NCBI GenBank assembly: GCA_033856535.1
Contig: JAWVEV010000038.1
Span: forward strand, 1-9,321
From: JAWVEV01 sp033856535
Lineage (GTDB): Bacteria > Actinomycetota > Thermoleophilia > Miltoncostaeales > Miltoncostaeaceae
DNA: 9,321 bases
Direction: 5' to 3'
Position 1 is the first letter of the stretch, and each line of letters opens with the position of its first letter. The position numbers and the translations under genes are program-made. The notes beneath the pieces were generated by a model, which had not been told where the DNA came from, did no database searches, and saw nothing but the letters and a program-made list of their open reading frames with translations. Positions 1 to 6,573 of this stretch are shown here, piece by piece.

Positions 1-1343
1 GCCGGGACGGCGACACCGCGCTCGCGATCGACCTCGCGACCGGCGAGCACCGCCCCCGCCGGCGGATCGCGTCGGACGCCGTCGCCGCGGCCCGGGCCGA
101 GCCGGACCTCGGCGCGCGCATGGCGATCCTTGTCGGCGCCGACGAGCCCGCCGGCCGCTTCCTGCGCGACCTGCTCACCGCCGAGGCCCGCTACGCCGTC
201 CGGGTCCTCGAGGAGGTCGCCCCCGACGGGGCGGCGCTCGACCGGGCGATGCGCGCCGGCTTCGGCCGGGAGCTGGGGCCGCTCGAGACCTGGGCGGTCC
301 TCACCCGGGCGCCGGCGCCACCGCGCGCCGCGCCGCCACCCGGGGGCATCGACCCGGTCGTGCTCCGCCGCGGGCCGGCCCGCCTGGAGGGCGACGCCGA
401 CGCCGCGATCCTGGAGCTCGGCGACGGCCTGCTCGGCGTCGAGCTGCACGGCGGGCTGAACCTGCTGCGCCCGCCGGTCCAGCGCCTGATCCGGCGGGCG
501 GTGGAGCTGGCCGGGGAGCGGTACGACGGCCTGGTGATCGGGGCGAGCGGGCCGGACTTCTCGGCCGGGGCCGACCTCGGGCCGGCCGCCGCGACCGCGG
601 AGGCCGGGGACTGGGACGCGATCGAGCGGGCGCTCCTCGGGATCCAAGCGCTGATGCGGGCCATCCGGCGCTGCCCGGCGCCGGTGGTCGCGGCCCCGCG
701 CGGCCACACCCTGGGCGGGGGCGCTGAGGTCTGCCTCGCGGCGGCGCGGCGCCAGCCGCTGGCCGACGTCGCGCTGGGGCTGCCCGAGGCGCTCATCGGC
801 CTGATCCCGGCCGCCGGCGGCGTGACCGCGCTGGCCCGCCGGGTCGCCGCGAGCGCGGCCGACCCGGGCGCCGACGCCCTGCCGGCCTTCCTCGCCCGCT
901 TTCGGGAGATGGCCCGGGGTCGCCCGTCGGCGTCGGCCGAGGAGGCCCTCTCCATGGGCCTGCTCGAGCCCGGCGACCTGGTCACCGCCGACCCGGAGCG
1001 CCAGTGGGGCGACGCCGCCCGGGTCGCGCGGACCCTGGCCGAGGCCGGCCACCGCCCGCCCGGCGACGCCCCGATCCCGGTGCTCGGCCGGCGCGGGGCG
1101 GCGGCGTGCGCGGCGCTGACCCACGACGAGGTCGCCGCCGGCCGGATGACGCCGCACGACCGGGTCGTCGCGCTCGAGCTGGCGCGGGTCCTCGCCGGCG
1201 GCGACGTGCCCGCGGGGACCGCCGTGAGCGAGGACCACCTGATGGACCTCGAGCGCGAGTCGTTCCTGCGCCTGCTCGGGACCGAGGCCACCCGCGCCCG
1301 CATCCGCCACACCCTGGCGACCGGCCGACCGCTGAGGAACTGA
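1..1343 (+). CDS. fadN: 3-hydroxyacyl-CoA dehydrogenase / enoyl-CoA hydratase, FadN type (5' partial)
   Basis: This is the C-terminal half of a bifunctional beta-oxidation enzyme that hydrates trans-2-enoyl-CoA and oxidises the 3-hydroxyacyl-CoA to 3-ketoacyl-CoA with NAD. The frame is open from base 3, so the gene starts before the window; 446 residues are visible of a family usually near 800. The ATG at 120 is internal, because dehydrogenase C-terminal sequence lies on both sides of it. Counting from base 3, residues 1-97 are the end of the dehydrogenase part, closing with ELGPLETW (90-97). Residues 98-139 are an Ala/Pro-rich linker, and a crotonase domain starts near 140. That domain has the oxyanion stretch FSAGADL, LGGGAEV with Glu242, and LPEALIGLIPAAGG with Glu262. 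The two Glu residues sit 20 apart, as the catalytic pair of enoyl-CoA hydratases does. The end, GRPLRN, is typical of FadN. The thiolase follows after 1 bp, the order of the Bacillus fadNA operon. The symbol rests on architecture and context. Confidence 0.9.
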   Translation, partial: RDGDTALAIDLATGEHRPRRRIASDAVAAARAEPDLGARMAILVGADEPAGRFLRDLLTAEARYAVRVLEEVAPDGAALDRAMRAGFGRELGPLETWAVLTRAPAPPRAAPPPGGIDPVVLRRGPARLEGDADAAILELGDGLLGVELHGGLNLLRPPVQRLIRRAVELAGERYDGLVIGASGPDFSAGADLGPAAATAEAGDWDAIERALLGIQALMRAIRRCPAPVVAAPRGHTLGGGAEVCLAAARRQPLADVALGLPEALIGLIPAAGGVTALARRVAASAADPGADALPAFLARFREMARGRPSASAEEALSMGLLEPGDLVTADPERQWGDAARVARTLAEAGHRPPGDAPIPVLGRRGAAACAALTHDEVAAGRMTPHDRVVALELARVLAGGDVPAGTAVSEDHLMDLERESFLRLLGTEATRARIRHTLATGRPLRN

Positions 1344-1350
1344 GGTGCGC

Positions 1351-2577
1351 ATGCGCGAGCCGGTGATCGTGAGCGGGGTGCGGACCGCGGTCGGGCGGGC
1401 CCCGCGGGGCGCGTTCCGCGAGGTGCCGCCGGACGCGCTCGGCATGGCGGCGGTGCGCGAGGCCCTGGCCCGCGCGCGCGGCCTCGACCCGGCCGAGGTC
1501 GACGACGTCGTGCTCGGCTGCGCCTATCCCGAGGGCGAGCAGGGCCTCAACGTGGCCCGCCAGGTGGCGCTCGGCGCCGGCCTCCCGGCGTCGGTCAGCG
1601 CGATGACGGTGAACCGCTTCTGCGCCTCGGGCCTGCAGGCGCTGGCCGCCGCCTGCCAGGCGGTGGCGACCGGCGCCTGCGACGTGGTGGTGGCCGGCGG
1701 GATCGAGTCGATGAGCGCCGTGCCGATGACCGGCTTCCACTTCGCGCCCAACCCGGAGCTGGCCGTCGCGATGCCCGAGCTCTACATGGGCATGGGCCTG
1801 ACCGGCGAGGAGGTGGCGCGGCGGGCCGGCGTCTCGCGGGAGGACCAGGACGCCTGGAGCCTGCGGAGCCACGCGCGGGCGGCGGCGGCCCAGGACGCCG
1901 GCCGCTTCCGCGACGAGATCGTCCCGGTCGAGGCGACGCGCACCGTCGTGGAGGACGGGCGCCCGCGGGTCGAGCGGGTCCTGGTGAGCGCGGACGAGGG
2001 CGTCCGGCGCGACACCGACGCCGCCCGGCTGGCGTCGCTGCGCCCGGCCTTCGCCGCCGCCGGCACCGTCACCGCCGGCAACACCTCGCAGATGAGCGAC
2101 GGCGCCGCCGCGCTGGTGGTGATGGACGCCTCCCGGGCGGCCGCCCTCGGCCTGGAGCCGCTCGGCCGGCTGGCGTCCTACGCCACCGCCGGCGTGCCCC
2201 CCGAGGTGATGGGCCTCGGCCCGATCGAGGCGGTCCCGAAGGCGCTCGCCCGCGCCGGCCTCACGCTCGACGACATCGGCGTGGTCGAGCTCAACGAGGC
2301 CTTCGCCGCCCAGGTGATCGCCTGCGTCCGGGCGCTCGGGCTCGACGAGGGGCGCACGAACCCCAACGGCGGCGCGATCGCGCTCGGCCACCCGCTGGGC
2401 GCGACCGGCGCCAAGCTCGCCGTCTCGGCGCTCGGCGAGCTCGCCCGCCGCGGCGAGCGCTACGCCCTGGTCACGATGTGCGTCGGCGGCGGGCAGGGCG
2501 CCGCGGGCGTGATCGAGTGGCTCGGCGGGCGGCAGCCGGTCTCCGCGCCTCGGTCCTCGCCGCCCCGTGGCCGTTAA
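1351..2577 (+). CDS. fadA: Acetyl-CoA acyltransferase (3-ketoacyl-CoA thiolase)
   Basis: A cytosolic thiolase that cleaves 3-ketoacyl-CoA with free CoA to acetyl-CoA and a shortened acyl-CoA, completing the cycle begun by the upstream enzyme. Numbered from ATG 1351 (408 aa, normal for the family), it shows nucleophile Cys91 in NRFCASGLQ, the GGIESMS block, NEAF at 315-318, His347 in GGAIALGHPLG and the proton-transfer Cys377 in CVGGGQGAA. All catalytic residues are therefore present. A GTG at 1345 is an alternative start: GAGGA at 1334-1338 lies 6 nt before it, while GAGG at 1342-1345 lies 5 nt before ATG 1351. I prefer the ATG because family members usually start just before this EPVIVSG-like strand. 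The upstream stop is at 1341-1343, so the two genes are almost certainly co-transcribed and coupled. The last 15 or so residues form a Pro/Arg/Ser-rich tail beyond the usual thiolase end. The biosynthetic acetyl-CoA acetyltransferase role cannot be excluded, but the fadN-like neighbour favours degradation. Confidence 0.93.
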   Translation: MREPVIVSGVRTAVGRAPRGAFREVPPDALGMAAVREALARARGLDPAEVDDVVLGCAYPEGEQGLNVARQVALGAGLPASVSAMTVNRFCASGLQALAAACQAVATGACDVVVAGGIESMSAVPMTGFHFAPNPELAVAMPELYMGMGLTGEEVARRAGVSREDQDAWSLRSHARAAAAQDAGRFRDEIVPVEATRTVVEDGRPRVERVLVSADEGVRRDTDAARLASLRPAFAAAGTVTAGNTSQMSDGAAALVVMDASRAAALGLEPLGRLASYATAGVPPEVMGLGPIEAVPKALARAGLTLDDIGVVELNEAFAAQVIACVRALGLDEGRTNPNGGAIALGHPLGATGAKLAVSALGELARRGERYALVTMCVGGGQGAAGVIEWLGGRQPVSAPRSSPPRGR

Positions 2578-2610
2578 CCCCCTCCCAACAATGAGATCGA
2601 AGGGTCGCCT

Positions 2611-2616
2611 TATACT
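2611..2616 (+). promoter_or_regulatory. Candidate -10 box for htpX
   Basis: TATACT, followed by a run of T, is a close match to the TATAAT consensus and stands out in an otherwise GC-rich region. It lies in the 96-bp gap after fadA, 58 bp ahead of the htpX start. I see no good TTGACA-like -35 box 16-18 bp upstream. If used, transcription would start near 2623 and give a leader of about 50 nt. No heat-shock operator (CIRCE or HAIR-like repeat) is visible. Confidence 0.45.
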
Positions 2617-2662
2617 TTTTTCCAGGCTGCCGACGGTTCGCCGGGCGGCGGCGTTGGATCCC

Positions 2663-2670
2663 AAGGAGGG
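2663..2670 (+). promoter_or_regulatory. Strong ribosome binding site of htpX
   Basis: AAGGAGGG ends 3 nt before ATG 2674; its AAGGAGG core is a near-perfect Shine-Dalgarno sequence. It fixes the htpX start and is clearly stronger than the sites of the other genes here, pointing to efficient, independent translation. Confidence 0.8.
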
Positions 2671-2673
2671 ACG

Positions 2674-3579
2674 ATGAACCTCTCCAGCTACAAGGCTGGA
2701 AACACCGTCAAGACCTTTCTGCTGGTGGCGGCGCTCTCCGCGCTGCTGCTGGGCATCGGCTACCTGGTCGGGGGCTCTGGCGGGCTGATCCTCTTCGCCG
2801 CGATCGCGGTGATCTTCAACTTCGTCATGTACTGGTTCAGCGGCTCGATCGCGCTCAAGATGAGCCGCGCCCAGCCGGTGACCGAGGCGGAGGAGCCCGA
2901 GCTGCACCGCATGATCGCGTCGCTGGCGACCCGCGCCGGCGTGCCGAAGCCGGCCGTCTACGTGACGCCGGCCGAGCAGCCGAACGCGTTCGCGACCGGG
3001 CGCAACCCGGAGCACGCCGCGATCGCGGTCACCCGCGGCATCCAGCGGACGCTCGACCAGCGCGAGCTCGAGGGCGTCCTGGCGCACGAGATGGCGCACA
3101 TCAAGAACCGCGACATCCTCATCGCGAGCGTGGCGGCGATGATCGCCGGCGCGATCTCGGCGATCGTCAACGTCCTCTACTTCTCGGCGCTCTTCGGGGA
3201 CGACGACGACAGCCCGCTCGGGATGATCGGGACGATCGCGGCGGTCATCCTCGCCCCGATCGCGGCGACGATCGTCCAGCTGGCCATCTCGCGCCAGCGC
3301 GAGTACGTGGCCGACGCGACCGGAGCGGAGCTCGTCGGGGACCCGCTCCCGCTGGCCGACGCGCTCGAGTCGCTGCACCGCGGCGCGGAGGCGATCCCGA
3401 TGCACGTGAACCCCTCGGCCGCCCCGCTCTTCATCGTCAACCCGCTGCAGGCGCAGGCGCACGGCGGCCGGGGCAGCGGCTTCAGCAGGCTGTTCTCGAC
3501 CCACCCGCCCATGGAGGAGCGCGTCGCGCGCCTTCGCCGGATGGCCGGCGCCCGCAGCCCCGAGCTGCAGCGCTTCTGA
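2674..3579 (+). CDS. htpX: HtpX-type M48 membrane zinc metalloprotease
   Basis: An integral-membrane, zinc-dependent endoprotease of peptidase family M48B. In other bacteria HtpX helps remove misfolded membrane proteins alongside FtsH, with the active site on the cytoplasmic side. The 301-aa length is usual. Two hydrophobic helices lie near 15-35 and 37-54, followed by a soluble segment with the family stretch QPNAFATGRNPEHA (102-115). The zinc motif HEMAH is at 138-142 (ligands His138 and His142, catalytic Glu139), in the context HEMAHIKNRD. Two further helices lie near 150-172 and 185-205. The third zinc ligand is Glu210 in SRQREYVADATGAEL, and STHPPMEERVARL (276-288) closes the catalytic domain. 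It has its own -10-like box and a strong ribosome binding site and is followed by a terminator-like hairpin, so it looks monocistronic. Stress regulation is plausible from the family but not shown by the sequence. Confidence 0.95.
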   Translation: MNLSSYKAGNTVKTFLLVAALSALLLGIGYLVGGSGGLILFAAIAVIFNFVMYWFSGSIALKMSRAQPVTEAEEPELHRMIASLATRAGVPKPAVYVTPAEQPNAFATGRNPEHAAIAVTRGIQRTLDQRELEGVLAHEMAHIKNRDILIASVAAMIAGAISAIVNVLYFSALFGDDDDSPLGMIGTIAAVILAPIAATIVQLAISRQREYVADATGAELVGDPLPLADALESLHRGAEAIPMHVNPSAAPLFIVNPLQAQAHGGRGSGFSRLFSTHPPMEERVARLRRMAGARSPELQRF

Positions 3580-3603
3580 GGCGTGGAGCTTCGCCCGACG
3601 AGC

Positions 3604-3609
3604 TAAACT
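3604..3609 (+). promoter_or_regulatory. Candidate -10 box upstream of the kinase-regulator operon
   Basis: TAAACT in the context GAGCTAAACTCTCC fits the TANNNT -10 pattern. It is the most promoter-like string between htpX and the kinase, though no clear -35 is seen. A transcript from here would start near 3616 and carry the hairpin at 3642-3676 in a roughly 100-nt leader. Alternatively the match is chance and the kinase promoter lies at 3677-3719, where I see no convincing -10. Confidence 0.35.
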
Positions 3610-3641
3610 CTCCGCCAGAGGTCTGACTTTCGAGGTCGCCC

Positions 3642-3686
3642 ACGGCGGGCGGGAGAGCTGATCTCCCGCCCGCCGTTGTGTGTTCT
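3642..3686 (+). terminator. Terminator-like hairpin after htpX
   Basis: A perfect 15-bp inverted repeat (3642-3656 with 3662-3676) encloses a 5-nt loop, GCTGA, and is followed by TGTGTGTTCT. The left arm contains CGGCGGGCGGGAGA. The T-rich side is on the plus strand only, so it would stop transcription arriving from htpX, 62 nt downstream of that gene's stop. The U-tract is interrupted by G and C, so efficiency is uncertain. It also lies ahead of the kinase gene and could act in that gene's leader. Confidence 0.75.
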
Positions 3687-3719
3687 GGGGCGGTCGGGAC
3701 CACGTGACGCGGGGGCGCG

Positions 3720-5180
3720 GTGCGCGAGTTCTTCATCAAGAACGAGACGCTCATCCTGTTCGCGCACGGGCTGGTGTTCTTCTCGCTGGGCTTCGCGGTC
3801 TGGCTCCAGCGCCGGCGCGCGACGCGGCTGGTGCTGTCCTCGTCGCTGATCTGGCTCGCCGCCTTCGCGTTCGTCGAGTCGCTGGCGGTGTGGGGGCACG
3901 TCTTCGTGCCGATCCAGGAGAAGTACGTCGAGAGCGCCACCGTCGTGGACGGGCTGTTCGTGCTGCGCACGCTGCTCCAGGTCACGGCGTTCGTCTTCCT
4001 CGTCCAGTTCGGGCTGCGCCTGCTGCCGGTGACCACCCGGGTCCGCGCGAGCCTCACGGTCCTCTCGGGCGCCGTCTGGGCCACGGTGCTGCTCGGCGGG
4101 GCGCTGCTCGCGGGGCCGCTCGATTGGACCGTCGAGGAGTGGGAGGCGTCCTCCGTGGCGGCCGCCCGCTACTCGCTGCTGCTGCCGGGCGCGCTGCTCT
4201 CGGCGGTCGGGCTCTGGAGGCAGCGCAGCGAGCTGTACGCCGCCGGCATGCGCGGCATCAAGCCGTACGCGGCCACCGCCGCCGGCGTGCTCGCGATCTA
4301 CGCGCTCGCGGCGGGCCTGATCGTCGACACGGCGTCCTGGACGCCGGGCTGGATCGCGAACCAGGAGGGCTGGTTCTCCGCCACGAGCCTGCCGCTCGAG
4401 GTGGTGCGCGGCCTCGCCGGGCTCGCCCTCTGCGTCTCGGCGGTGAAGCTGCTCGAGATCTTCGACGTCGAGGCCAAGCAGCGACTGGAGGCCACCGACC
4501 GCGCCCGCCTGGTGGCCGAGGAGCGCGCCCGCTTCCGGCGCGACCTGCACGACGGCACGATCCAGTCGATCTACGCCGCCGGCCTGCACCTCGAGGCCAT
4601 CGCGATCAAGTCCGACGACCGGGCCGTGCGCCGCGAGGTGCGCGAGGTCGTCGGCGAGCTGAACGAGGCGACCGACGGGATCCGCGACTACATCCGGGCG
4701 CTGGACCAGGCGCCGGCGACGGCCGAGGGCATCGCCGCGTGCCTCGAGGAGCTGACGCGGCACTTCGCCGAGGAGACCGGCCGCGAGGTCCGCTTCGCGG
4801 CCGAGGGCGTCGGCCAGGCCGGGCCGCTGCCCGACGAGATCGGCCAGCACCTGCAGCAGATCCTGCGCGAGGCGCTGGCGAACACCGCCCGGCACGCCGG
4901 CCCCTGCCGGGCCGACGTCCTGCTCCGGTTCGGGGTGGACGAGCTCGACCTGGTGGTCGAGGACGACGGCCTCGGCATCGACCGCGCCAACGGGTCGACC
5001 GCCGGCGGCGGGCAGGGGATCCGGAACATGAACGAGCGCGCCCGCCGGCTCGCGGGCCGTATCGTGGTGGGACCGGGCCGCAAGGGGGGCACGCGGGTCG
5101 CGCTCGAGGTCCCGCTCGACATCGAGGAGCCGGAGATGGAGCTCGACGGCCCACGCCAAGGGGAGGCGACGCTGAGATGA
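3720..5180 (+). CDS. Sensor histidine kinase, NarL/DesK type, with multi-pass membrane sensor
   Basis: A membrane sensor kinase of the HisKA_3 class that should autophosphorylate on His and pass the phosphate to the regulator encoded next. Of 486 residues, the first ~245 hold about seven hydrophobic helices (roughly 9-29, 38-58, 78-100, 112-132, 150-166, 184-203, 226-244). They match no sensor domain I can name; the stretch around 52-66 (VESLAVWGHVFVPIQ) looks conserved-like. A charged, probably coiled-coil connector (246-272) leads to the phosphoacceptor box RRDLHDG with His277. The ATPase domain shows the N box EALANTARHA (Asn388), the G1 box VEDDGLGID (Asp416) and a glycine-rich GGGQGIRNMNERA (429-441). 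All catalytic motifs are intact. The start is GTG 3720, preceded only by a weak GGGGGCG; the sequence reads as membrane protein from the first residues. It overlaps the regulator start by ATGA at 5177-5180. The signal sensed is unknown. Confidence 0.9.
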   Translation: MREFFIKNETLILFAHGLVFFSLGFAVWLQRRRATRLVLSSSLIWLAAFAFVESLAVWGHVFVPIQEKYVESATVVDGLFVLRTLLQVTAFVFLVQFGLRLLPVTTRVRASLTVLSGAVWATVLLGGALLAGPLDWTVEEWEASSVAAARYSLLLPGALLSAVGLWRQRSELYAAGMRGIKPYAATAAGVLAIYALAAGLIVDTASWTPGWIANQEGWFSATSLPLEVVRGLAGLALCVSAVKLLEIFDVEAKQRLEATDRARLVAEERARFRRDLHDGTIQSIYAAGLHLEAIAIKSDDRAVRREVREVVGELNEATDGIRDYIRALDQAPATAEGIAACLEELTRHFAEETGREVRFAAEGVGQAGPLPDEIGQHLQQILREALANTARHAGPCRADVLLRFGVDELDLVVEDDGLGIDRANGSTAGGGQGIRNMNERARRLAGRIVVGPGRKGGTRVALEVPLDIEEPEMELDGPRQGEATLR

Positions 5181-5845
5181 CCACGTCCTCTGGGACCATC
5201 AGGGTCCTGATCGTCGACGACCACACGGTCGTCCGGATCGGGCTGCGGACGCTGCTCGACCACGCCCCGGGGATCCGGGTGGTGGGGGAGGCCGAGACCT
5301 CCGCCGAGGCGGTCGCGCTGACCGCCCGCGCCCGCCCCGACGTGGTGCTGATGGACGTGCGCCTGCCCGACGGCAGCGGCGTGGAGGCCTGCCGGCGCAT
5401 CAAGGCGGACCACCCCGACGTCCGCGTGGTGATGCTCACCTCGTACTCGGACGAGGAGGCGATCGTGGGCGCGGTGATGGCCGGCGCCAGCGGCTACCTG
5501 CTCAAGCAGGCCGACGCCGAGCGCCTCACCGACGCGATCCGCGAGGCCGCCGCCGGCGAGTCCTCGCTCGACCCGCGCGCCGCCGGCGCCCTGCTCAGCC
5601 AGTTCCGCGCGCTGTCGGCCAAGCAGGCCGAGGCCGAGCTGCACGGCCTGACCGATCGCGAGCGCCGCATGCTGGCGCTGATCGCCGAGGGCTACACCAA
5701 CCGGGCGATCGGCGAGGCGCTGCACCTCTCCGAGAAGACCGTCCGGAACCACGTGAGCCAGCTGCTGCGCAAGCTGGGCTTCCAGCGCCGCTCGCAGGCG
5801 GCGGCGTGGGCGGGCCAGCGCCGCCTGGAGCTCCCGAGGGAGTAG
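5177..5845 (+). CDS. Response regulator, NarL/FixJ family (REC + LuxR-type HTH)
   Basis: A cytoplasmic DNA-binding regulator, the evident partner of the kinase just upstream. Its 222 residues comprise a receiver domain (about 8-122) and a C-terminal LuxR/GerE helix-turn-helix (about 155-215). The receiver has acidic residues Asp14-Asp15, phosphoacceptor Asp60 in VVLMDVRLPDGSG, Thr88 in VMLTSYSDEE and Lys110 in SGYLLKQ, so it should be phosphorylatable. The HTH reads LTDRERRMLALIAEGYTNRAIGEALHLSEKTVRNHVSQLLRKLG, split here by function as the scaffold (to about 180) and the recognition helix SEKTVRNHVSQLL. The ATG lies inside the kinase stop (ATGA), with AAGGGGAGG at 5158-5166 ten nt upstream, so translation is coupled. 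The arrangement resembles DevR/DosR- and LiaR-like systems, but nothing identifies its targets. Autoregulation and control of neighbouring htpX are possibilities only. Confidence 0.94.
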   Translation: MTTSSGTIRVLIVDDHTVVRIGLRTLLDHAPGIRVVGEAETSAEAVALTARARPDVVLMDVRLPDGSGVEACRRIKADHPDVRVVMLTSYSDEEAIVGAVMAGASGYLLKQADAERLTDAIREAAAGESSLDPRAAGALLSQFRALSAKQAEAELHGLTDRERRMLALIAEGYTNRAIGEALHLSEKTVRNHVSQLLRKLGFQRRSQAAAWAGQRRLELPRE

Positions 5846-5848
5846 CGC

Positions 5849-6382
5849 CTACCGGCACGGCGTCCGGCGCTCGGCGCCGGGCGGCGGCGCCGGGAACGGC
5901 TCGCCGCCGCGCACGGCGTCCGGCCCGCCCGGGTTGGTCGAGCGCAGCGCCGCGACCGCCCTGCGCCCGACGGCGGGGTCGAGCGCGAGAACGCGGACCT
6001 CGACGACGCGGGTCAACAGCACGATGCCGCCGCCGCCCATCCCCGCCGGGACGCCGCGCAGCGGGCGCCGGTCGGTGAGCGGGGTGACCGGGAAGCCGGG
6101 CGCGCACATGCGGACCGTTTGGATCAGGAGCGGCGGCTGGCAACCCTTCTCGCCGGGCGGCGGGTCGCAGGTGCCGTAGCTGACGCCGCCGCCGTTGGGG
6201 CTCATCCCGATGCCGATGATCGGGAGGCCGGCGAACTCGGCCCCGACCCAGTAGAGCGGCGCGTCGCGGAAGGCGCGGGCCTCGGCGATGCGGGCCTCGT
6301 CGGCGCAGCCGGCCAGGACGGCGCCCGCGGCGAGCGCCGCGACGAGTGGCGCGAGGCGGCGGACGAGGCGACCGGTGCCCAT
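5849..6382 (-). CDS. Uncharacterised lipoprotein
   Basis: A predicted cell-surface lipoprotein of 177 residues and unknown function. The N-terminus has a basic start (MGTGRLVRRL), a hydrophobic stretch (11-24) and a lipobox LAGC with the lipidated Cys26. The mature part contains AEFAGLPIIGIGMSPNGGG (48-66), then a Cys-rich section with Cys72 and Cys81 (YGTC...GC) and Cys93, and a further Cys176 at the very C-terminus. Four cysteines besides the lipidated one allow two disulfides outside the membrane. Residues 116-150 begin with GGGG and look like a strand followed by a helix (ARG/ALA-rich, ALRSTN). I recall similar short hypothetical lipoproteins from related actinobacteria but can name no domain. 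The stop lies 3 bp from the stop of the convergent response regulator. Upstream is a 191-bp divergent gap shared with parA, where I find no clear minus-strand promoter or ribosome binding site. Confidence 0.8.
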   Translation of the reverse strand: MGTGRLVRRLAPLVAALAAGAVLAGCADEARIAEARAFRDAPLYWVGAEFAGLPIIGIGMSPNGGGVSYGTCDPPPGEKGCQPPLLIQTVRMCAPGFPVTPLTDRRPLRGVPAGMGGGGIVLLTRVVEVRVLALDPAVGRRAVAALRSTNPGGPDAVRGGEPFPAPPPGAERRTPCR

Positions 6383-6558
6383 GTCGAGCGGATGGTCCCA
6401 CAGGCGCGCCGGCGTCCGGGACGCTGGTGCGCCCGCGTCTGGACCCCGATCCCCAACGGCGTAAATCTCGGTCCGAGCGTCGTCACGCTCACGCTCGGCG
6501 TGCGCGGCCCCCGGCCCGGGCTGAATCCGCCGCCGCCAAAGGAGTCCGGGGTCGCGAG

Positions 6559-6564
6559 TAGAAT
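6559..6564 (+). promoter_or_regulatory. Candidate -10 box of parA (leaderless start)
   Basis: TAGAAT, a good -10 match, ends 9 nt before ATG 6574. Transcription would be expected to start about 6-8 nt after the box, within a few bases of the ATG. No Shine-Dalgarno sequence lies in the normal window (6561-6569). The only purine-rich match, AAAGGAG at 6538-6544, is about 29 nt away and upstream of the box. No clear -35 is seen. Confidence 0.55.
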
Positions 6565-6573
6565 CGCCCGAAC

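Noticed and set aside
120..122. ATG as start of the first gene.
   Set aside because: The frame is open to the window edge, and the residues before it continue the dehydrogenase C-terminal domain.
2612..2625. T-run after TATACT as a terminator for fadA.
   Set aside because: No stable hairpin precedes it; the string is better explained as the -10 box and initial transcribed region of htpX.
982..3504. A very long open frame on the minus strand opposite fadN, fadA and htpX (and similar ones opposite the kinase, e.g. 3603-5159).
   Set aside because: The translation is Arg/Ala/Gly/His-rich low complexity, expected opposite GC-rich genes; the plus-strand genes have unmistakable family motifs and fill the same DNA.
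3699..3708. CACGTG palindrome just before the kinase start as a regulator site.
   Set aside because: A single 6-bp palindrome with no repeat or recognised binding pattern.
3680..5176. An open plus-strand frame that would extend the response regulator upstream through the kinase gene.
   Set aside because: The extension is low-complexity and overlaps a convincing kinase in another frame; the regulator starts properly at ATG 5177 in an ATGA overlap.
5864..5880. Inverted repeat CCGGCGC-TCG-GCGCCGG as a terminator between the convergent genes.
   Set aside because: It lies inside the lipoprotein coding sequence, has a 3-nt loop and no T-run on either strand; such GC palindromes are expected by chance here.
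6474..6497. CGAGCGT followed by two tandem ACGCTC copies, able to form a small hairpin in the lipoprotein/parA gap.
   Set aside because: Six- to seven-bp arms in GC-rich DNA are common; spacing to either gene suggests no specific operator.
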